Counted from the stretch's first letter, positions 1 to 13,809 are shown. The stretch: 64,000 nucleotides of DNA from Emergomyces orientalis (GCA_002110485.1 MOWL01000001.1:434001-498000); one strand, 5' to 3'. Notes: a model not told the origin generated them from the letters alone. Numbers and translations are program-made.

Positions 1-640
1 GCGTCTCCTAACGACAACGTCGGTGAGCCTCCGGCGTTGGTGTCAGGCAAGGGTGAAAATCCCCCCAGCACGGCTGGCCAGGAATTGGCACGGGTTGTGG
101 TCAAAACGAATCAACCCGAGCGAAGGGAAGCACGGAAGACCAACCCAAAAAAGAATGCCCGGAATACCGTTCTGAAAATTCTAATAGACCAGACCGTTGG
201 TGCTGCATGGAGTTCAGCTCTGTTTATTGTAACGCTCTCTGCTTTGAATGGTGAGGGTGCCAGAGCAATTCAGCAATCGTTGTATAAAGTAGGTTACTTC
301 TGCGATTCTTTCTTTCTCTCTTTCGACGTGTTCATTACAGATCGATTACATATGACAAGAACTCCTAAAATCTTGTTCATCCGGGAATTGAGTGATAAAC
401 GTTCGTCTAAACAGCATTTGGATACATTTTTTGCGTGATTTTATCACACCTCATCTTCACAAATGCTAATAATAAACAATTGACCAGGATTTCGTCCCAA
501 TCATAATAGCCGGCCTTAAACTTTGGCCAATTGTTTCCGTGATTAGTTTCACAGTGATTCCACCAGAGAAGAGAGTTCTGACGGGAAGCCTATTTGGGAT
601 GATCTGGGGCATATACCTTAGCTTAAGAACAGAGGATTGA
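1..640 (+). CDS. Mpv17/PMP22 family membrane protein, 5'-truncated by the window edge
   Basis: The frame is open from base 1 to 288, then a GTAGGT...ACCAG intron (289-487), then a 51-codon last exon (488-640). The first exon holds the stretch KILIDQTVGAAWSSALFIVT and the second DFVPIIIAGLKLWPIVSVIS followed by a final helix ending GMIWGIYLSLRTED. This is the C-terminal half of the Mpv17/PMP22 family: a helix with the conserved DQT-GAAW motif, then the F-P/W-P region and the last membrane segment with W-x-x-Y. Family members are four-helix proteins of peroxisomal or inner mitochondrial membranes and are thought to act as small-solute channels; which organelle applies here cannot be told. The start codon and first helices lie outside the window. 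The splice joins K to D in phase 0. The segment before the helix (about residues 1-45 seen here) is basic and low in conservation. Confidence 0.8.
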
Positions 641-3600
641 TATCACACCCTTCCTCCTTCACAGTTCCGCTTAGTGTGTATTCTCCACCTGGCACGGTTG
701 CTCCACTGTGGGGGCCATGCTAAAGATTTCCACCTTTTCGTCTTCAGATGCCATCACGGATCATTTTTTGGGTATATTTCCTGATTTGGAGCGGAAGACC
801 ACGCGGTGGGGGCCTAATGAACCATTCCTGCCTGTACGGCGTTCAATCTGGAATTGCCGGTAACCCTCGAATTGTTTCCAGTTCACAAAAGCCGGTCCGT
901 TGGGCGGGGAGTGGATTGCGGCATTAAAGCTGCTCCATTGCAACTATTTCCAGATTTTTACGGGCCCTTGCTACTCCATTTTGGGAGTGCTTGAACACAG
1001 CGTTTGGCAGAATAGTTGCGGTCGGGAGTTCGGCTCTGTCCTGTATGAACGCACACGCACGGAGCATTTCCATGCATGCACAGTGGTACCTGTGCGTCTG
1101 GATAGAACTAAGGTATATGCATATCTCTCGGAATTTTACCTTCGATTTGGACCTCAACTTGGTTACTAAATGAAGTATGAAGCACATTTTTACCATGCCG
1201 TTCAACACAAGTGTGGCTTGTTTAATTTGCTGTTTTCGCGATGACGGCTTTTTTCCTTTTCCCGATATAGGTTCTAGTACTATGCAATATGCAACTCGCC
1301 AGTTTCTTTGGATTCGTCTGGGAAAATAATTCAGAACCAGCTCCGCGAAATAGTTACACGTACTTGGCTCAAAGCTGTTGGCAGCGAAACTCATATACTT
1401 TGCTTATAATCAAGTGTTTCACTTTTCTTCTGCTTCAACCGATTCAAGTAGACACAATTCAAAGAACTCCACTCCCCAATCAACCCTCCTATCTCACAAG
1501 CATCAGCCCCATCTGATTCTGAATTTACAATACATTTTTTATGTGTCCAAAACTCCAAGCCTTGCGCTTTATGCAACAGTTTCTATTAATAAACATGTCA
1601 GCCCCACTTAGCACGACATCGCATTGCAGCCACCTTGAGAGGATGATCGCTGTGGGCCCCTGTCTAGGCTGATAAGTTTAAATACTTTAAACGAATCAAA
1701 AGTTGAGAACCAACAAAGATCGCCGCGCTTCGCATGGGCCATCGGGACCATGTGGGGCGGAGTGCAAGCTGTTCGCCACTGAATGGATGGAGTGATCTTT
1801 CTCTGATGTCGCCAGAGCTCCTCTATCCAGCGTTTTCTTGATGGCAGTTCTGATGGCAGAAAAAGTACCAAGATATGATAGTTCAAGAACGAGGCGAAGA
1901 ACTTTTCTGCTAATTGTTGTTTCTTCGTACTGTGTCGAGGTAAAGGGAAATATTTAATATGTGTTTTTTTTTTCTCCCTGCGCGGTAGATCAAATTCCCA
2001 AACAGCAGTCCACTTCTGCCTCCAACACTAGATATGACACATTTTATATCCATACCTTTCGTTTGAATCTGCCTGCTAAATAAAACAAGACACGACCAAA
2101 AGGATAGCTTTTCTTATAACTCCTACATTTTTCCTGACGGAATGAAAGCAGATCGCTGCTCCTGTGCTGCTGCCGATATGAGAGCATCTTGTTACGGACC
2201 CCCCGTATTAACTGCTTGGGCACCTTGTAATTGGGAGAGATCATAGTACGAAGTGGTAAGCATCCCGCCCCTCATTCAGCTTCCGTGCTTTTTTAATGAT
2301 GAAGATTACGAGTTTGTTCTCCCGAGCTGGCTCAATGGCGGGCTGAAGTCCGTATTTCACGTTTGCGTTTGGAATTCATCTGCAAATGGAGGTGTTCCGT
2401 ATACACTACTGGCGTGTTTTGTTTCGTATGCGATCTACCCGCTTCCGCATCGTATCCAAGCCACCATTGATTACAGTTAAATTTCTTGTTGTCATCCCTT
2501 CTCAGGTATCGACATGAGCAATATACGAGGTTCTTCTGGAAACCGGATAGAGTGTCTGGGGGTCATGTTTAAGTATTATCCCATGGCCTTCTGGTAGAAT
2601 AGGAATGTTGAGAGAAAGAATAAAAGAAGTTTATTCTTCTTCTGGATATGTTGTGGTTGTGGAATGTATATATCCATTTCCCCGTGTAGATAAGGATTTT
2701 GTTTCACCCTGTTGTAACTTGTATTGTAAAATGTGCTTTCCTTACCTTGTAACCCAGCCAACGAAAAGGAACGTGGACACTATCTTCCCTACACAACACA
2801 GCTTGATCTTGTGTTTCATGAGCTGAAACGAGTCTCGAATACGAAGAAGATCCCAAACGGCCTTGTTTAGGATTTTCCAATTACAAGCGACTGGCAGGCA
2901 TGGTCAGTGCGAACACGAGGATTCGGGAGATCAGTAGATCAGCCAGCGCTTTTCTGTGAAATGTTAAAATGCTGAAACTTGCAGATTCAAGGACACAGCC
3001 TGCGTCAACGCGAAAAAAAAGAAAACAAATTTCGACCTTCTTCACGGTGAGGTTCCCTTGAGGTCCAGATTTCCATTCAGGAAATACTACTTTGTTCGAT
3101 ATGATTGAGAGAAGGGGGAGAACAAATCAAAGCGGGAAACAGTCAGTCAATTCGATGCAAAAACCCCGATCATAGCTCGTGGCCGTGTTTCAATATTTTA
3201 TTTTCGTGCTCCCATCGCCAGCTCTTTGGGTGGGGGTAAATACCGTCAAGAACAGCCGCCATTGGCATTTGTGCTTTGTTGGTTTGACTAGTTGTTCTTC
3301 TACACTCCAACTCCGTGTTGATGTTGTTTGACCGTATCTCCGTACGCTAGCTACTGTTCACCCAAAGGTGGAAACGATTCTGCCCCACAACATGCTAGAA
3401 ACCAACCCAAAGTCACAAATGAGAAAGTTAACAAAGGATACCCTCCGAGCGGCGCTTTTCCACCCCGTCATTGAGAAACGGAAAACAAAAATCTGGGGCC
3501 AGACGCCGAGTAACGTGTTTGATTTGGTGTGAAAGGCGATAAACACGAAGAAGCTGTTGGTTTGTTGGCAATCGATCATGCAATCTCGACCTATCACCGT

Positions 3601-6008
3601 CTCTTGAATGTGGGATGTCGCCCCCATTGCTCCCTCCTCCGACCTCGACCCATTCCATTGACCACGCCGCTTGCTAGAGCTAATGGGTTAGGTAGCTTCC
3701 AAGGTTAACAGTTAACACCCCAGCACACAAAAGCGCGAGTTGGGGAATAAAGAATTGTATGCGAGTCCTAACCATTTATTCTTCTTGGCGCGGGGTTCAA
3801 GCAGAGAAAATAGATAAAGGGCACACCTAAATTTACTGACAGACATTTACGCTAAGCTCAACTACATAGCTAACGTTAATAACGCAGTTACACTAACAGC
3901 GGTTGGCGATCTAGCAGCAACGGAGAGAACTAGAAATGATGGCCGCTCGTGATAAGGTAGTGGAGAACACGGACCGTAAGGGACTTTGTTGGAACTTCGG
4001 TATTTTTTCACGATTCACCATCCGCCTTTTATCCTGGATTGACTAGCAAAATGTCCCCCTTGTTCGCGTGTATGCGTTCGATAATAACTACTGAGGTGAT
4101 ATGTCGATATTACACTCCTGATAATACAATGAAGAGCAGGGGATTGAAATATATCTAGGTTTGTCAAGTCTGATGGTGAGATGGAAAAACATCTACTGAA
4201 TATAAAACACAAAGAACCAAAGTCGGCGAGAAACAGTACAACCTGAAAATAGAAAGGGAATAAATAGCTGTGGTAAAAAACTTTGAAGGTATTTAGGCAC
4301 TTAATTCTCACATCATTGGCCAACTAGCTCTGTTCCTGACAAAAACGCTCAGCCCCCAAAATCCCCCCAAGAACTATTTTACTCAGTAATCAGTAGTTCG
4401 TTTAGTTTGATCTGGTTATAGTTGGTAATTCACTGTCATCCATATACAGGGGGACCATGCTACGGCCTAGTCAAGGCGTATCTCACTCATTCTATTCCCA
4501 TCTCTTTATCCCGCGTGAGCGTGCTCCGTATGGGGTGTTATTTTTATTGATAGCTTTATTTTTAAAGAACCATCCCAAAATTGCAAGTAAATTAGTTTAC
4601 CGCACATACTCACTACATGCACACACGTACCCATACGGTATGTGAATGCATTTGATGTCGGGGCGCGGCTGCGGTCTGGGGGCGTTGGGGCTGTATTCCA
4701 TACCCTAACTTTGTTAAACTATGGACTTAATTTTACTGAAAGCTGGCGCACAGAGTGCAACAGACCAACAGGCCAACAGACCAACCCACCAACTTTTCTC
4801 TGGTGTTTTTCGTTATATGACGCAGTACGGCTTTCAGGAGGATCATTGAAGGTTTCCATGTTTCGTTCCCTGGTTTTGACAGATACGGGCAACGCCACGC
4901 ACTGGAGCGGGCAGCCTAACTGACCAAGCTACCAAGGCCCCTGCTACCAAAACAAACTCCTAGTTGGCTGCATACTAACTATGGCGCAGGGACTTTTGGC
5001 TGGCGATCGTCAAAGCATTCTCTTATTCACTCCCAGGCTACTCCGTACAGGCGGGTGGGTCGGCGCCATCTCTGTGTACCTCATTTCTCTTGACCCGATA
5101 TTCTTGCGGCCAAAATATCACCAACGGTATTGTTAAATAAAATGTGGGGGATGTTTTGCGAATTATCAGCGAGAGAATCACCCCGCTGCCGTTGCTCCTA
5201 GTAGATATTTATGGAGTGAAAGTGAGGTAATTTATTGTCTCCGGGTATCTTACAGCGTTGGTTATTTTACACGCTTCCAGCTTGATGCTCATTGGGTTCT
5301 CGTATATCAATATCCGATGCTGCGCCTACAGCCAGGGACTCGTCGCATACATATTCACGAAGCCCTGCCTCTACTACCGAATATCTTCCCATCTCTCTTT
5401 GGTTTGCTGCTTGGTACATTTATGTTTCTGAATCGCATAAGCTCAGCTTATTCTCTATTATATTCCTGTTCAGTTTATTTAACATTACGATAGATTTTAG
5501 GCTCAATTTAAACTGCTTACCGAATCCTTCTCTCCTCTCATGTCTGGGTGACAACACGATTGAAGGAGGAGACAAAAGGAAGAGAGGAAGAAAGGAAGTC
5601 AACAAGGGTTCATGTTTTGTTGTTAATTCGTGTGCGATTGGGATTTATGCTTCCTTTCAGACAGGGAATTTTTCGGATATACCAGTTGACTGTGGGCTAA
5701 AGTCATTTTCGATTCGTCGACACCACATACAGAGCTGTTTCCGCTACCTTCGAAGACTAGTTTCTACATTCTTTTTTGCCTTTCTTGAGAAAGAAAGATA
5801 CATTTGCAAAAGGTAGGTCATGTTTCGGAATGGTTCAATTTGAGCTATTTTAACTACAGCAAGTTCGGCCTCCTTTGTCCCCAATTGCACTCATCTTCCC
5901 CACTTCTCCACAATCGATATACTTCGTTTATTCTCCAAAACCTCAAACGGAGCTGACAGGAGCTTATCCAGGATACTGCGCAGATATCACTGTTGCTGAG
6001 TAGTAACC
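641..6008. other. Gene-poor stretch (5.4 kb)
   Basis: Only short open frames occur here and none shows a recognisable motif or a consistent exon chain. The longest, 174 codons at 5292-5816, is compositionally ordinary and ends 190 bases before the F-box gene start, so it is more likely leader or promoter DNA. Pyrimidine-rich tracts just before 6009 (for example around 5880-5940) suit a transcribed 5' leader of the F-box gene. I see no tRNA, transposon ends or long repeat. Confidence 0.4.
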
Positions 6009-9000
6009 ATGGCTTTCAATCCCCGCCTAGCGAGTAATATCGCCCCCTTGCCCGAGATGAAGGGCAAAGAAAAGAAGTCTCGCTATGCAATGCCAACGCT
6101 GCAAGTTATATGGCCTATGCGCGGTTCTCGTTCAGCAAACGGGTCTCCCACATCGAAAAAGTCTAAAGACAGTACTAAGAAGCACAAGAAGAGCAAATCA
6201 GTAGCTTTGCCGAAATCAAAATCCACTGATACGCTTATTATTAGCACGGGAAACAACTCGGAACTTAATAACAGCGATAGACTAGAGGTATTGGAGGTCG
6301 GCGCACAACTGTTACTCCCTCATTCAGCTTTGCATTCCTCCTTCAGGGGGGCTAACAAAGAGCATTCGCCTGAATTTCCGGATGCACAAGCTTTGGAGAG
6401 CGTAGAGTTTCCTGAAGAGATAACACCACGATCGCCTACCCCTGACAGAAAGACAAAGGCATTGAACTCTATATATGGTGAGCGAAAATTCGCAAATATG
6501 CCTCCAATAGGGGGTCCATATCCTATAGCAGCAAATCAGAGGCAAACTTCGTATCCCAGTCTGGTGCAGGTCCGTGATTTTAGCCCACCACCCATGCATC
6601 CTGGACGGAGTCGACCATACCACAAAGTTTCCGATATTGACACCCCGCAGAACTTTTCCGGAGGAGTCATTACTGGGACTGTATCACCAATCCCGAGTTC
6701 AGTTCTTCAGAAAAGCGCTATCCCAGCCTCCTTTGGAGATAGTAGATCTGTCGCCCCTTTGGCCATTGTTTCACCTTTGTCAATCGATATGCCCCGGCCT
6801 CAACGAGCTTTCGTTGCTCCCTCCTTTGACAAAATCATTCGAATTGAAACAGGCCCGCTTTTAGCCCAGCCTAGGAAAAGTGGTGATTCAGCCACCTCTT
6901 CCGAGTTCGGTAGAAGTGTCTCTGCACCCAATAGCCCAACTTCCTCAAGATCGAGTATATACTCTGATAACTCCCCCGCCAAACCCGCCGCAGCAGTCAC
7001 GGAAGGAGGTTCCAGAAGCAGCAAAGCTTATTCGTTGATATCTCCCGTTGCCGCTGGCGTGTTCGACGATGACGCTGATCTGAAACGGAATCCTACCTTC
7101 AAACACAAGTTTAGCCTCAAAAATATAAGAAATAAACTTCTGCCTGCCGAACCAGCGATAAAAATTCCTCCATTGTCAATCCGCCGTACCTCCGGGCAAG
7201 AACCCATGGGACCCGCAACCCATTGCGGTCGGTTAATTCAGCCAAAAAATGCACCACAATTCCTCCCGTTGAACCCACGACAATCTGATCTCGATATTTT
7301 GGACGAGGCATTCCGTCGTTCGGGCTTTAATCATGTATCGGCCTGTAGATGCACTACATCAAAATCGGGACGCGCTTCCAGGTCAAGCACGGTATCCAGC
7401 TCCCCATCCTTGCGCAAGGCTACCCTTGATCTGGAAGAACAACTATCTGTCCTGTCCGGACCTACCCAGAATAGCACTAGTTGGTTGAGAATAGGTCGGA
7501 ATCGATGCTCTTCTTCCGAGTTTCCTGCAGATTGCCCATCCAAACCTTTGAAGCCACGTTCGACTTGGAGAAGGTCCGGTTCGAATTCCATTGTGTCACC
7601 GACTGAGTCATCTTCGCCTAAGAAAAGTTGGAATGGCAAAGACAAGATTAAGGTGGCGCCGATCATAGGCGAGTCATTAGAGGAGGATGACAAGCCACAG
7701 ACCCTGGCACCGTCCCTACAAATTGGTGCAAATGACAATAATGTCAACAATAATATGGGTCCCAATAATAATAACAGCGACAATGTGAAGCACACAACAA
7801 AAGTGAATCGCACTTCGATGTTTACGAAGGGGCGGGTTGAGAGCGCCGAGCGCAACCTTCGGCTCCGTTTGCCCCGCCTACGAACCCAGCTCAGTGCCAA
7901 GTCGATTTGGGGACCTGTGACCCTCAGCGCCGTCGTGGAGTCGCCTACCCACCGCGCAAACCAGACTAACAACTACGACCACAAGGAGCGCATCATGGCG
8001 GCCCTCGACAGGCTTGATCCAGTGCAGCCAAAACCTCCCCAGAACTACGTTTCTAATAACAACGATAATGGTGGCGCAGCAGGAATACCTTCTCTTGTTT
8101 TCGAACTCGATGGGAGCCAGTCGTCCCCCGCCCGCGAACATGCGTGGTCCAAAGGCATGCTCTGCCAAGCGATCCCCAGCGAGGTAGCAAAGTGCATTAT
8201 TTACCACATCATGCAGAAGATCGACAACCTTGAGGACTTGTTTAATCTCGCAGTCATCAATAAATCCTTCTACTCTGTTTTCAGAGAACATTCATTGACC
8301 CTTATAAAAGATACTTTGTTCCGCATGTCCCCTGCTGCATGGGAACTACGCGAGATATGTCCACCTTGGGGGACCGAGGGCGATGAAGCAGGAGATATTG
8401 ACATGCCTGTTCCAGAATACACGCCGAATCTATACATACACCATTACACGCGAGACCTGTACACCATGGTTGCTTTGAAATCTCTCATCCTTGTGCGCTG
8501 CGAGAACTTCTTACGCCCCGATACAGCCAGAGCATTGGCGGGGTTGGACGAGGCACGTTGCGCGGAGGTTGATGAAGCGTTCTGGAGGGTGTGGACTTTC
8601 TGCAAGTTATTTGGCTGCGGAAAGGGGAGAGAAGATGATATCAATGCGCAAGTCGACTGGCTCAATGGTGGTCGACTTGCTGAGGCCGAAAGCCGTGGAA
8701 CGAACATTGTCATGCAATATCCAGTCGGAGTCCATAGCGTTTTGTTCAACGCGCCGCCTGCTTTTAGCAAGGGTAATCATGGAGGGTTATCATCCACGGA
8801 GCTCTATGACATGATGGAAATTTGGACATGTCTTGGTGTCCTTCTGCAGGTGTTCCATGGGAAATGTAAAGAGGCTCGGGAATATGGAGTCTTTGATGGT
8901 TTAGAGGTTCCATCTGGTGATGTTGCCAAGGAGGAATCTCTGACAGGTAAGCAGTTATCATTTTACTGTCTTTCGTAGTTTTTTATGCAGTTTTGCTCAC

Positions 9001-10253
9001 ACATAACAACAGAAAGCTGGACTCAGTACCTTCTCACGCTTGGACCCTCTGCTATTCTTGCTCTCACCAGCATCAACCCCAACGCACCAATTGAGACCTT
9101 GTTCTCCAGGGCACAGGCCAACGGGTGGACGAAATGGAAATCCCCAGACTTAAGTCATGGTGGTCCACCAAGATTATTCTTGAAAGAGGCAGTTTCTCAA
9201 GTCTACGAATCCAGATTAGCAAACATACACACTCCCACATCGTCCAGAACGCCAAAATCCAATACACCTTCGCCATATTTGCCTAGCCCCATCGCAAGAC
9301 ACCACGGTCACTCTCGCGATGTTTCATCCACATCGTCATGCTCTCTACTACAACAGCCTACCAATGTCAACCGTCGACGTCAAGCCGGATTTGCCGCTGA
9401 GCTTCGCCGAAAGCGAAAGGAATCTCAAGGTTCTGATATGTCTGTGAACGTAGACGTCACACCCACAGCAACAGATTTCATAGAAGAGAGACCGATCTCT
9501 CATTTCTCCACTGTGATCGAAAACCTTGACCGTCGCAACGGCCAAAGCCATTCAGATGCCTATCCAGTCCCCTCCTTACCAACGACAACCCAACCTCCAA
9601 TCAATACAAGAGTACGAGTGTCGCAACGCACTAATTCCAGCATTCAAAACACACCAGTCGCCTCTGACGCCTCTCTTCCGAGAAAGCCACTACCAGGCCA
9701 TGTTCCTATCCCTGCTCTCTCTCTACCAACGGCCACCATGGAATCACCCACCCCACCATTAGGTGCGCCAATCCAGTCAGCATCATCATCGACCTCCCCT
9801 CCCCACCCTGCATCGGCCCCCAAACAACATCAGCGAACATTCTCCGCTCCCGAAACCGCAGCCGAAGAGAAGATATCCCGCGGCCGCTACCCCACACACA
9901 CCTCGGAAGTCCTCGACCCCGTCGATATGGCCATGCACAAGATGGTGACGGAACTGGGTTTCAACGAGGCTGCTGCTAAATGGGCGTTGAAGTGCACGGA
10001 CACGGGCGAGTCATTGGATGTTGAAGCGGCGATTAATTTGTTGCTGCAGGGCGGCGGCCATGTGGACCGGCTTGCCATTTCTGCGGCAGTGACGCCGGGC
10101 ACGGGAAATACGAATAGCAGCTCCGCTTTGAGCGGTGGTATTGGTGGTAGGAACGAGAGTGTCAGTGTTAATGGCATGTGTAGGCGTAAGACTATGGCGA
10201 CGAGTACTGAGAAAGAAGAGGATGTGTGGAGGCCCGTGTGGAGGTGGGCATGA
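6009..10253 (+). CDS. Large F-box and UBA domain protein, 1392 aa
   Basis: Two exons, 6009-8946 and 9013-10253, separated by a 66-bp GTAAGC...AACAG intron; the joined frame gives 1392 residues. Residues 1-700 are a Ser/Pro/Lys-rich, probably disordered region with a basic cluster early (KKHKKSKS near 57) and an Asn-rich run around 577-595. Around residues 720-765 a segment starting IPSEVAKCIIYHIMQKIDNL and continuing to FYSVFREH fits an F-box, the motif that binds Skp1 in SCF ubiquitin ligases. After another long Ser/Pro/Thr-rich stretch, residues about 1284-1326 (MVTELGFNEAAAKWALKCT, ending INLLLQGG) fit a UBA domain, which binds ubiquitin. The likely role is a substrate adaptor of an SCF ligase with ubiquitin-binding ability; the target is unknown. 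Start chosen at the first ATG of the frame, with A at -3. It converges on catA downstream. Confidence 0.75.
8947..9012 (+). other. Intron of the F-box/UBA gene
   Basis: GTAAGC donor after ACA-G and a CAACAG acceptor before AA-AGC; removing it joins the 5' frame to ESWTQYLLTLGP in frame. Without splicing the first frame stops at 8978. Confidence 0.8.
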
Positions 10254-11261
10254 GGAGGAGAAACGAAAATTGGGTTGGAGCTTAGAAGCTTTTAACCTTC
10301 CTTTCCTTTTTCTATCCTTTTTGGCTGTTTCATATGGTCAGCGCATATGAACGTCAAGTTCTTTATTTTATTTTCTTGTCTACAACATTCAATATCCTTT
10401 GTTTTTTATATACGTCATCTACTTTTCCGGATACTGGCTTTTGTTCAGCCATTTTTCTATTTTATTTTCTATTTTATTTTTTTCGATTGAGTTTTAAGGT
10501 TTACCTTCCCCTCTCTGTTCTTGAAAATTAGCGAAACATGTTTCCTTATATCATCGTCTTATGTCTCCTCTCTTACAGATGAGCATTTGTTTCCGTTTAT
10601 ATATATACCCAATATGCAACCCTCTCCTTGTCTTCTCTGATTATATAGTTGAGCCTGCTCCAATTTTGGGGAGACGGCCAAATGTTTTCCTATCGCACAC
10701 CCTTTCATAAAGTATCTAGGTCTACAAATTTCTTGTTTCATCTTCATCCAGATATATATCCGATAGCTCTTTTCCTTGAGTTCTGTAGTTTTTCTTCTCA
10801 ATTAGGAGTTAGTAGTAGTAGCACTCATATATGTGGATAGAGTCGTACTAAACGGCGTACCTCCAACCAATGCAGCAGGAAAGTGACGTGGCTTCCCAAC
10901 AGCATATTCGAAAAAAATTCATACATTCATTTTATCAATTAGTTATTATGAGTAAAAGACTACCGTACAAGATCGCATGCATTTAAGTACATTTTGTGAA
11001 CAAACATGCCATTTCTGTGGGTTTGAATAGTATTGTTAAAATGTAAAAACAAACCCGCTGAGGTTGGGTGTCAACCAAAATACTTCCATCGTCGTGGGGA
11101 ACACATTAGCAAAAATTGAAACGTAGGCTTTTCTTTTCAAAATCCATTTTGTGCGTATTCCTGAAAAAACTTTTGGCACCTGGTATTCCTCCATCTGTCC
11201 AATTTGCACCACATTGGCGAGGAATGGTTCCCAACCATTCACACCCATATTCTGTTTCCTT
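10254..11261. other. Convergent 3' region between F-box gene and catA
   Basis: T-rich DNA with runs such as those at 10455-10490, containing the 3' untranslated regions of two genes that face each other. I see no coding segment. Confidence 0.5.
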
Positions 11262-13651
11262 TCAAAACGGAACCTTATCCGCCAACCCCGCCATCTCCCG
11301 CTGATAATTCCTATGCTGCGAAACCTGATACAAGAACTTTCCCAAAAAATCCCTCGCCTCATGGAACAACTTGACCCCTTCTGTCAAACTGTGGGGCTCA
11401 TGTATCTTACTCGACGTGACCACGCCATACCATTCGACCGGATGCCCTGATGAGGCCGATGCAACATCCAAACCAGGAAGGTCGTTCAGAACCTGCGCGA
11501 CAAGATTGACAGCCTCGCCTGTGGCACCAATGGCCTTACAGTGTCCGAAGTGCTCGGTGATCCAATGCCGGATGGCACCCAGCTCGCCCAATGTCTTTAT
11601 ATGTGAACCACCAGGGATAAAAGTGGCATCGAAGAGGGTGGACCGTTGGCCGATATAGTTGTGATCAGGGACCACACCCTTGCTGCTATCCCGATCCTCA
11701 TGATCGGCAAAGATGGCCTGTCGCTTCGTGCCGATGATTATGGGCAGGGCATTCATGGCTCTCACCGCAGCTTTGACCGTGCCAAAGGCAACGGAGTCGT
11801 AGCCATCGCCGATTAGGATGGCAATTTTGCGGCCCTTGATTGTGGGAGTGGATAGTTGGCGGTCGTTGATGTACTTTTGGCTTAGGTTAATGGTCTTCTG
11901 GCCTGGGTTTGCGCGTCCGGCCTTTTGTGGGGTGGGGGCGCCGACTTTGACTGCAACAGCTTGGGCGAGGGGGAGGTCGATCTCAGCAAGGCGCTCGACA
12001 AGTCTGTTGTAGACGATGGGGTCATCACAGTGGTCTAACTCGAAGCAGAAAGCATTCTGGATATGGAGTTGTTCGTATTCGGAAAGAGAGTTGTAGAATA
12101 ATTGCGCTTGGTCGATGTGTTCGAGGAACTTCCTGCTAAGCATTCTAGCTTTGATGCTCTGGGTTACCTTTTGAGGGTAGGTGACGAAACCGCCATCCTC
12201 GGGTTTTGTGGGTGGGCAAGCTTCGAAACGGTTCGGCCAATAGTTTACGGTTCCTTGGGTTATCTTATGGCGCATTGCTCCGTCTCTGTTGTGATTCATG
12301 ACAGGACACAGTGGACGGTTTATAGGGAGTTCTTCCCAGTTGGTACCGAGTCGGGTGATTTGAGTATCAAAATAGGAGAAGTTACGTCCCTGGAGAAGAG
12401 GGTCATCGGAAAATTCAATTCCAGGCACGATATGGCTGGTACAGAATGCAACTTGCTCTGTCTGTGGGAAGAATTCATCAACGTTGCGGTTGAGCTCCAT
12501 CTCCCCAATATATCGAACAGGCACCAGGCTCTCCGGCCAGATCTTAGTTGAATCAAGGATATCAAAATCGAAATCGTGTTCCTTCTCTTCAGGAAGAACC
12601 TGGATTCCAAACCTCCATTTCGGGTACACCTTGTTGTGGATCGCCTCCATTAGATCTTTACGGTGGAAGTCTGGGTCTTGGCCACCGAGTTTGAACGATT
12701 CGTCGGGTACGAGTGAATGGACACCAAGTTCAGGCATCCAGTGAAACTTAACGAAATTTCGTTTCCCTTGTTTATTCACAAGAACAAAGGTATTGACGCC
12801 AAATCCTTGCATCATGCGATATGATCGTGGGATAGCCCTGTCAGACATAGCCCACATGAACATATGAGTGGCTTCAGGGTGCATATAAACGAAGTCCCAG
12901 AAGTTGTTATGGGCGGTTTGCCCCTGAGGAACTTCATTATGAGGCTCCGGCTTCACAGCGTGAACTAATACCAAGTTGGAAAATGATCAATACCAAATTA
13001 TCTAGAGAGAAATAACGTAATAAATACTTACTTATATCAGGGAACTTCACAGCATCCTGGATGAAAAATACAGGAATGTTATTTCCGACAAGATCCCAAT
13101 TGCCTTCTTCCGTATAGAATTTAGTAGCGAAACCTCGTACATCACGAACTGTATCGAAACTGCCTTTGCTGCCCTGGACGGTGGAAAACCGAACGAACAC
13201 CGGAGTAGTCCGTGATGTATCAGTCAACACCCCGGCGGAAGTCACGTCTTCTGCGCTCTCGAAAAGCTTGAAGTGCCCAAAGGCACCTGTTCCTCGAGCA
13301 TGCACAACACGTTCCGGGATTCTTTCGTGGTCAAAACGATGGATCTACATCGTTAGTTAACATGAGTTGCTCGGAGAACTTGAAAGAACCATAACACAAA
13401 GGGAAGGCTGTTAAGACCTTCTCACGAGCAATTTGATCTTCCAGAAGTGATGGACCGGTTTGATTTTCGGATGCAAGCCTAAGCCAATTGTCTGTATTGC
13501 TGACTTTGACCCCATGGTCTGTGGTGAATGGAGTTGACCCGTGAACGTCGGTAGTATCACGGGCGAGGTCTGCGACCTTTTGTTCGCCTGGTTGCAAGTT
13601 TTCCATTAGCTCCCTGACCTTTCGGAGCCCTTCTGCAGCCTTGCTAGTCAT
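11262..13651 (-). CDS. catA: Large-subunit (clade 2) catalase with C-terminal DJ-1/PfpI-like domain, 749 aa
   Basis: Exons 13651-13418, 13344-13032 and 12964-11262 (minus strand) give 749 residues. Catalases split hydrogen peroxide to water and oxygen with a heme. The distal histidine is H93 in [13 protein letters not shown], the conserved asparagine region is [10 protein letters not shown], and the proximal heme tyrosine lies in [12 protein letters not shown] (about residue 377). From about residue 555 ([20 protein letters not shown]) a flavodoxin-like DJ-1/PfpI domain follows, the mark of large-subunit catalases. There is no hydrophobic signal peptide (N-terminus [20 protein letters not shown]), which favours the intracellular conidial CatA type over secreted CatB. 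The chosen start is the only ATG before the conserved region; the frame extends three codons upstream only through a TTG. Regulation: two CRE-like sites lie 150-220 bp upstream, consistent with AtfA control known for catA in Aspergillus. Confidence 0.93.
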
Positions 13652-13801
13652 GGCGGGCAATCAGAAAAAAGTATGTAGTACTGTTCAAGATTCGACCAGA
13701 TAAAAGGCTTCGAAGGAGATAAAAAGAGGTTCCTTTCGTCGTTCTGAAGGGAGGAGGCTGAGCCATATAATAGATTATTGTTAGGCGGCATGAATAGGGC
13801 A

Positions 13802-13809
13802 CGACGTCA
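13802..13809 (-). promoter_or_regulatory. CRE-like site upstream of catA
   Basis: CGACGTCA on the plus strand, which reads TGACGTCG toward catA, about 150 bp before its ATG. It matches seven of eight bases of the CRE palindrome TGACGTCA bound by ATF/CREB-type bZIP factors such as AtfA. Function is inferred. Confidence 0.45.

Noticed and set aside
5292..5816. 174-codon plus-strand frame before the F-box gene
   Set aside because: Low-complexity hydrophobic and basic patches, no family pattern, and a position that suits a leader or promoter.
7578..7589. GGTTCGAATTCC, resembling a tRNA B box
   Set aside because: It has an extra base compared with the B box consensus, lies in frame inside the F-box gene, and no cloverleaf or A box is found around it.
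7331..7972. 213-codon frame antisense to the F-box gene
   Set aside because: Mirror of the coding bias of the real gene on the plus strand; no motif of its own.
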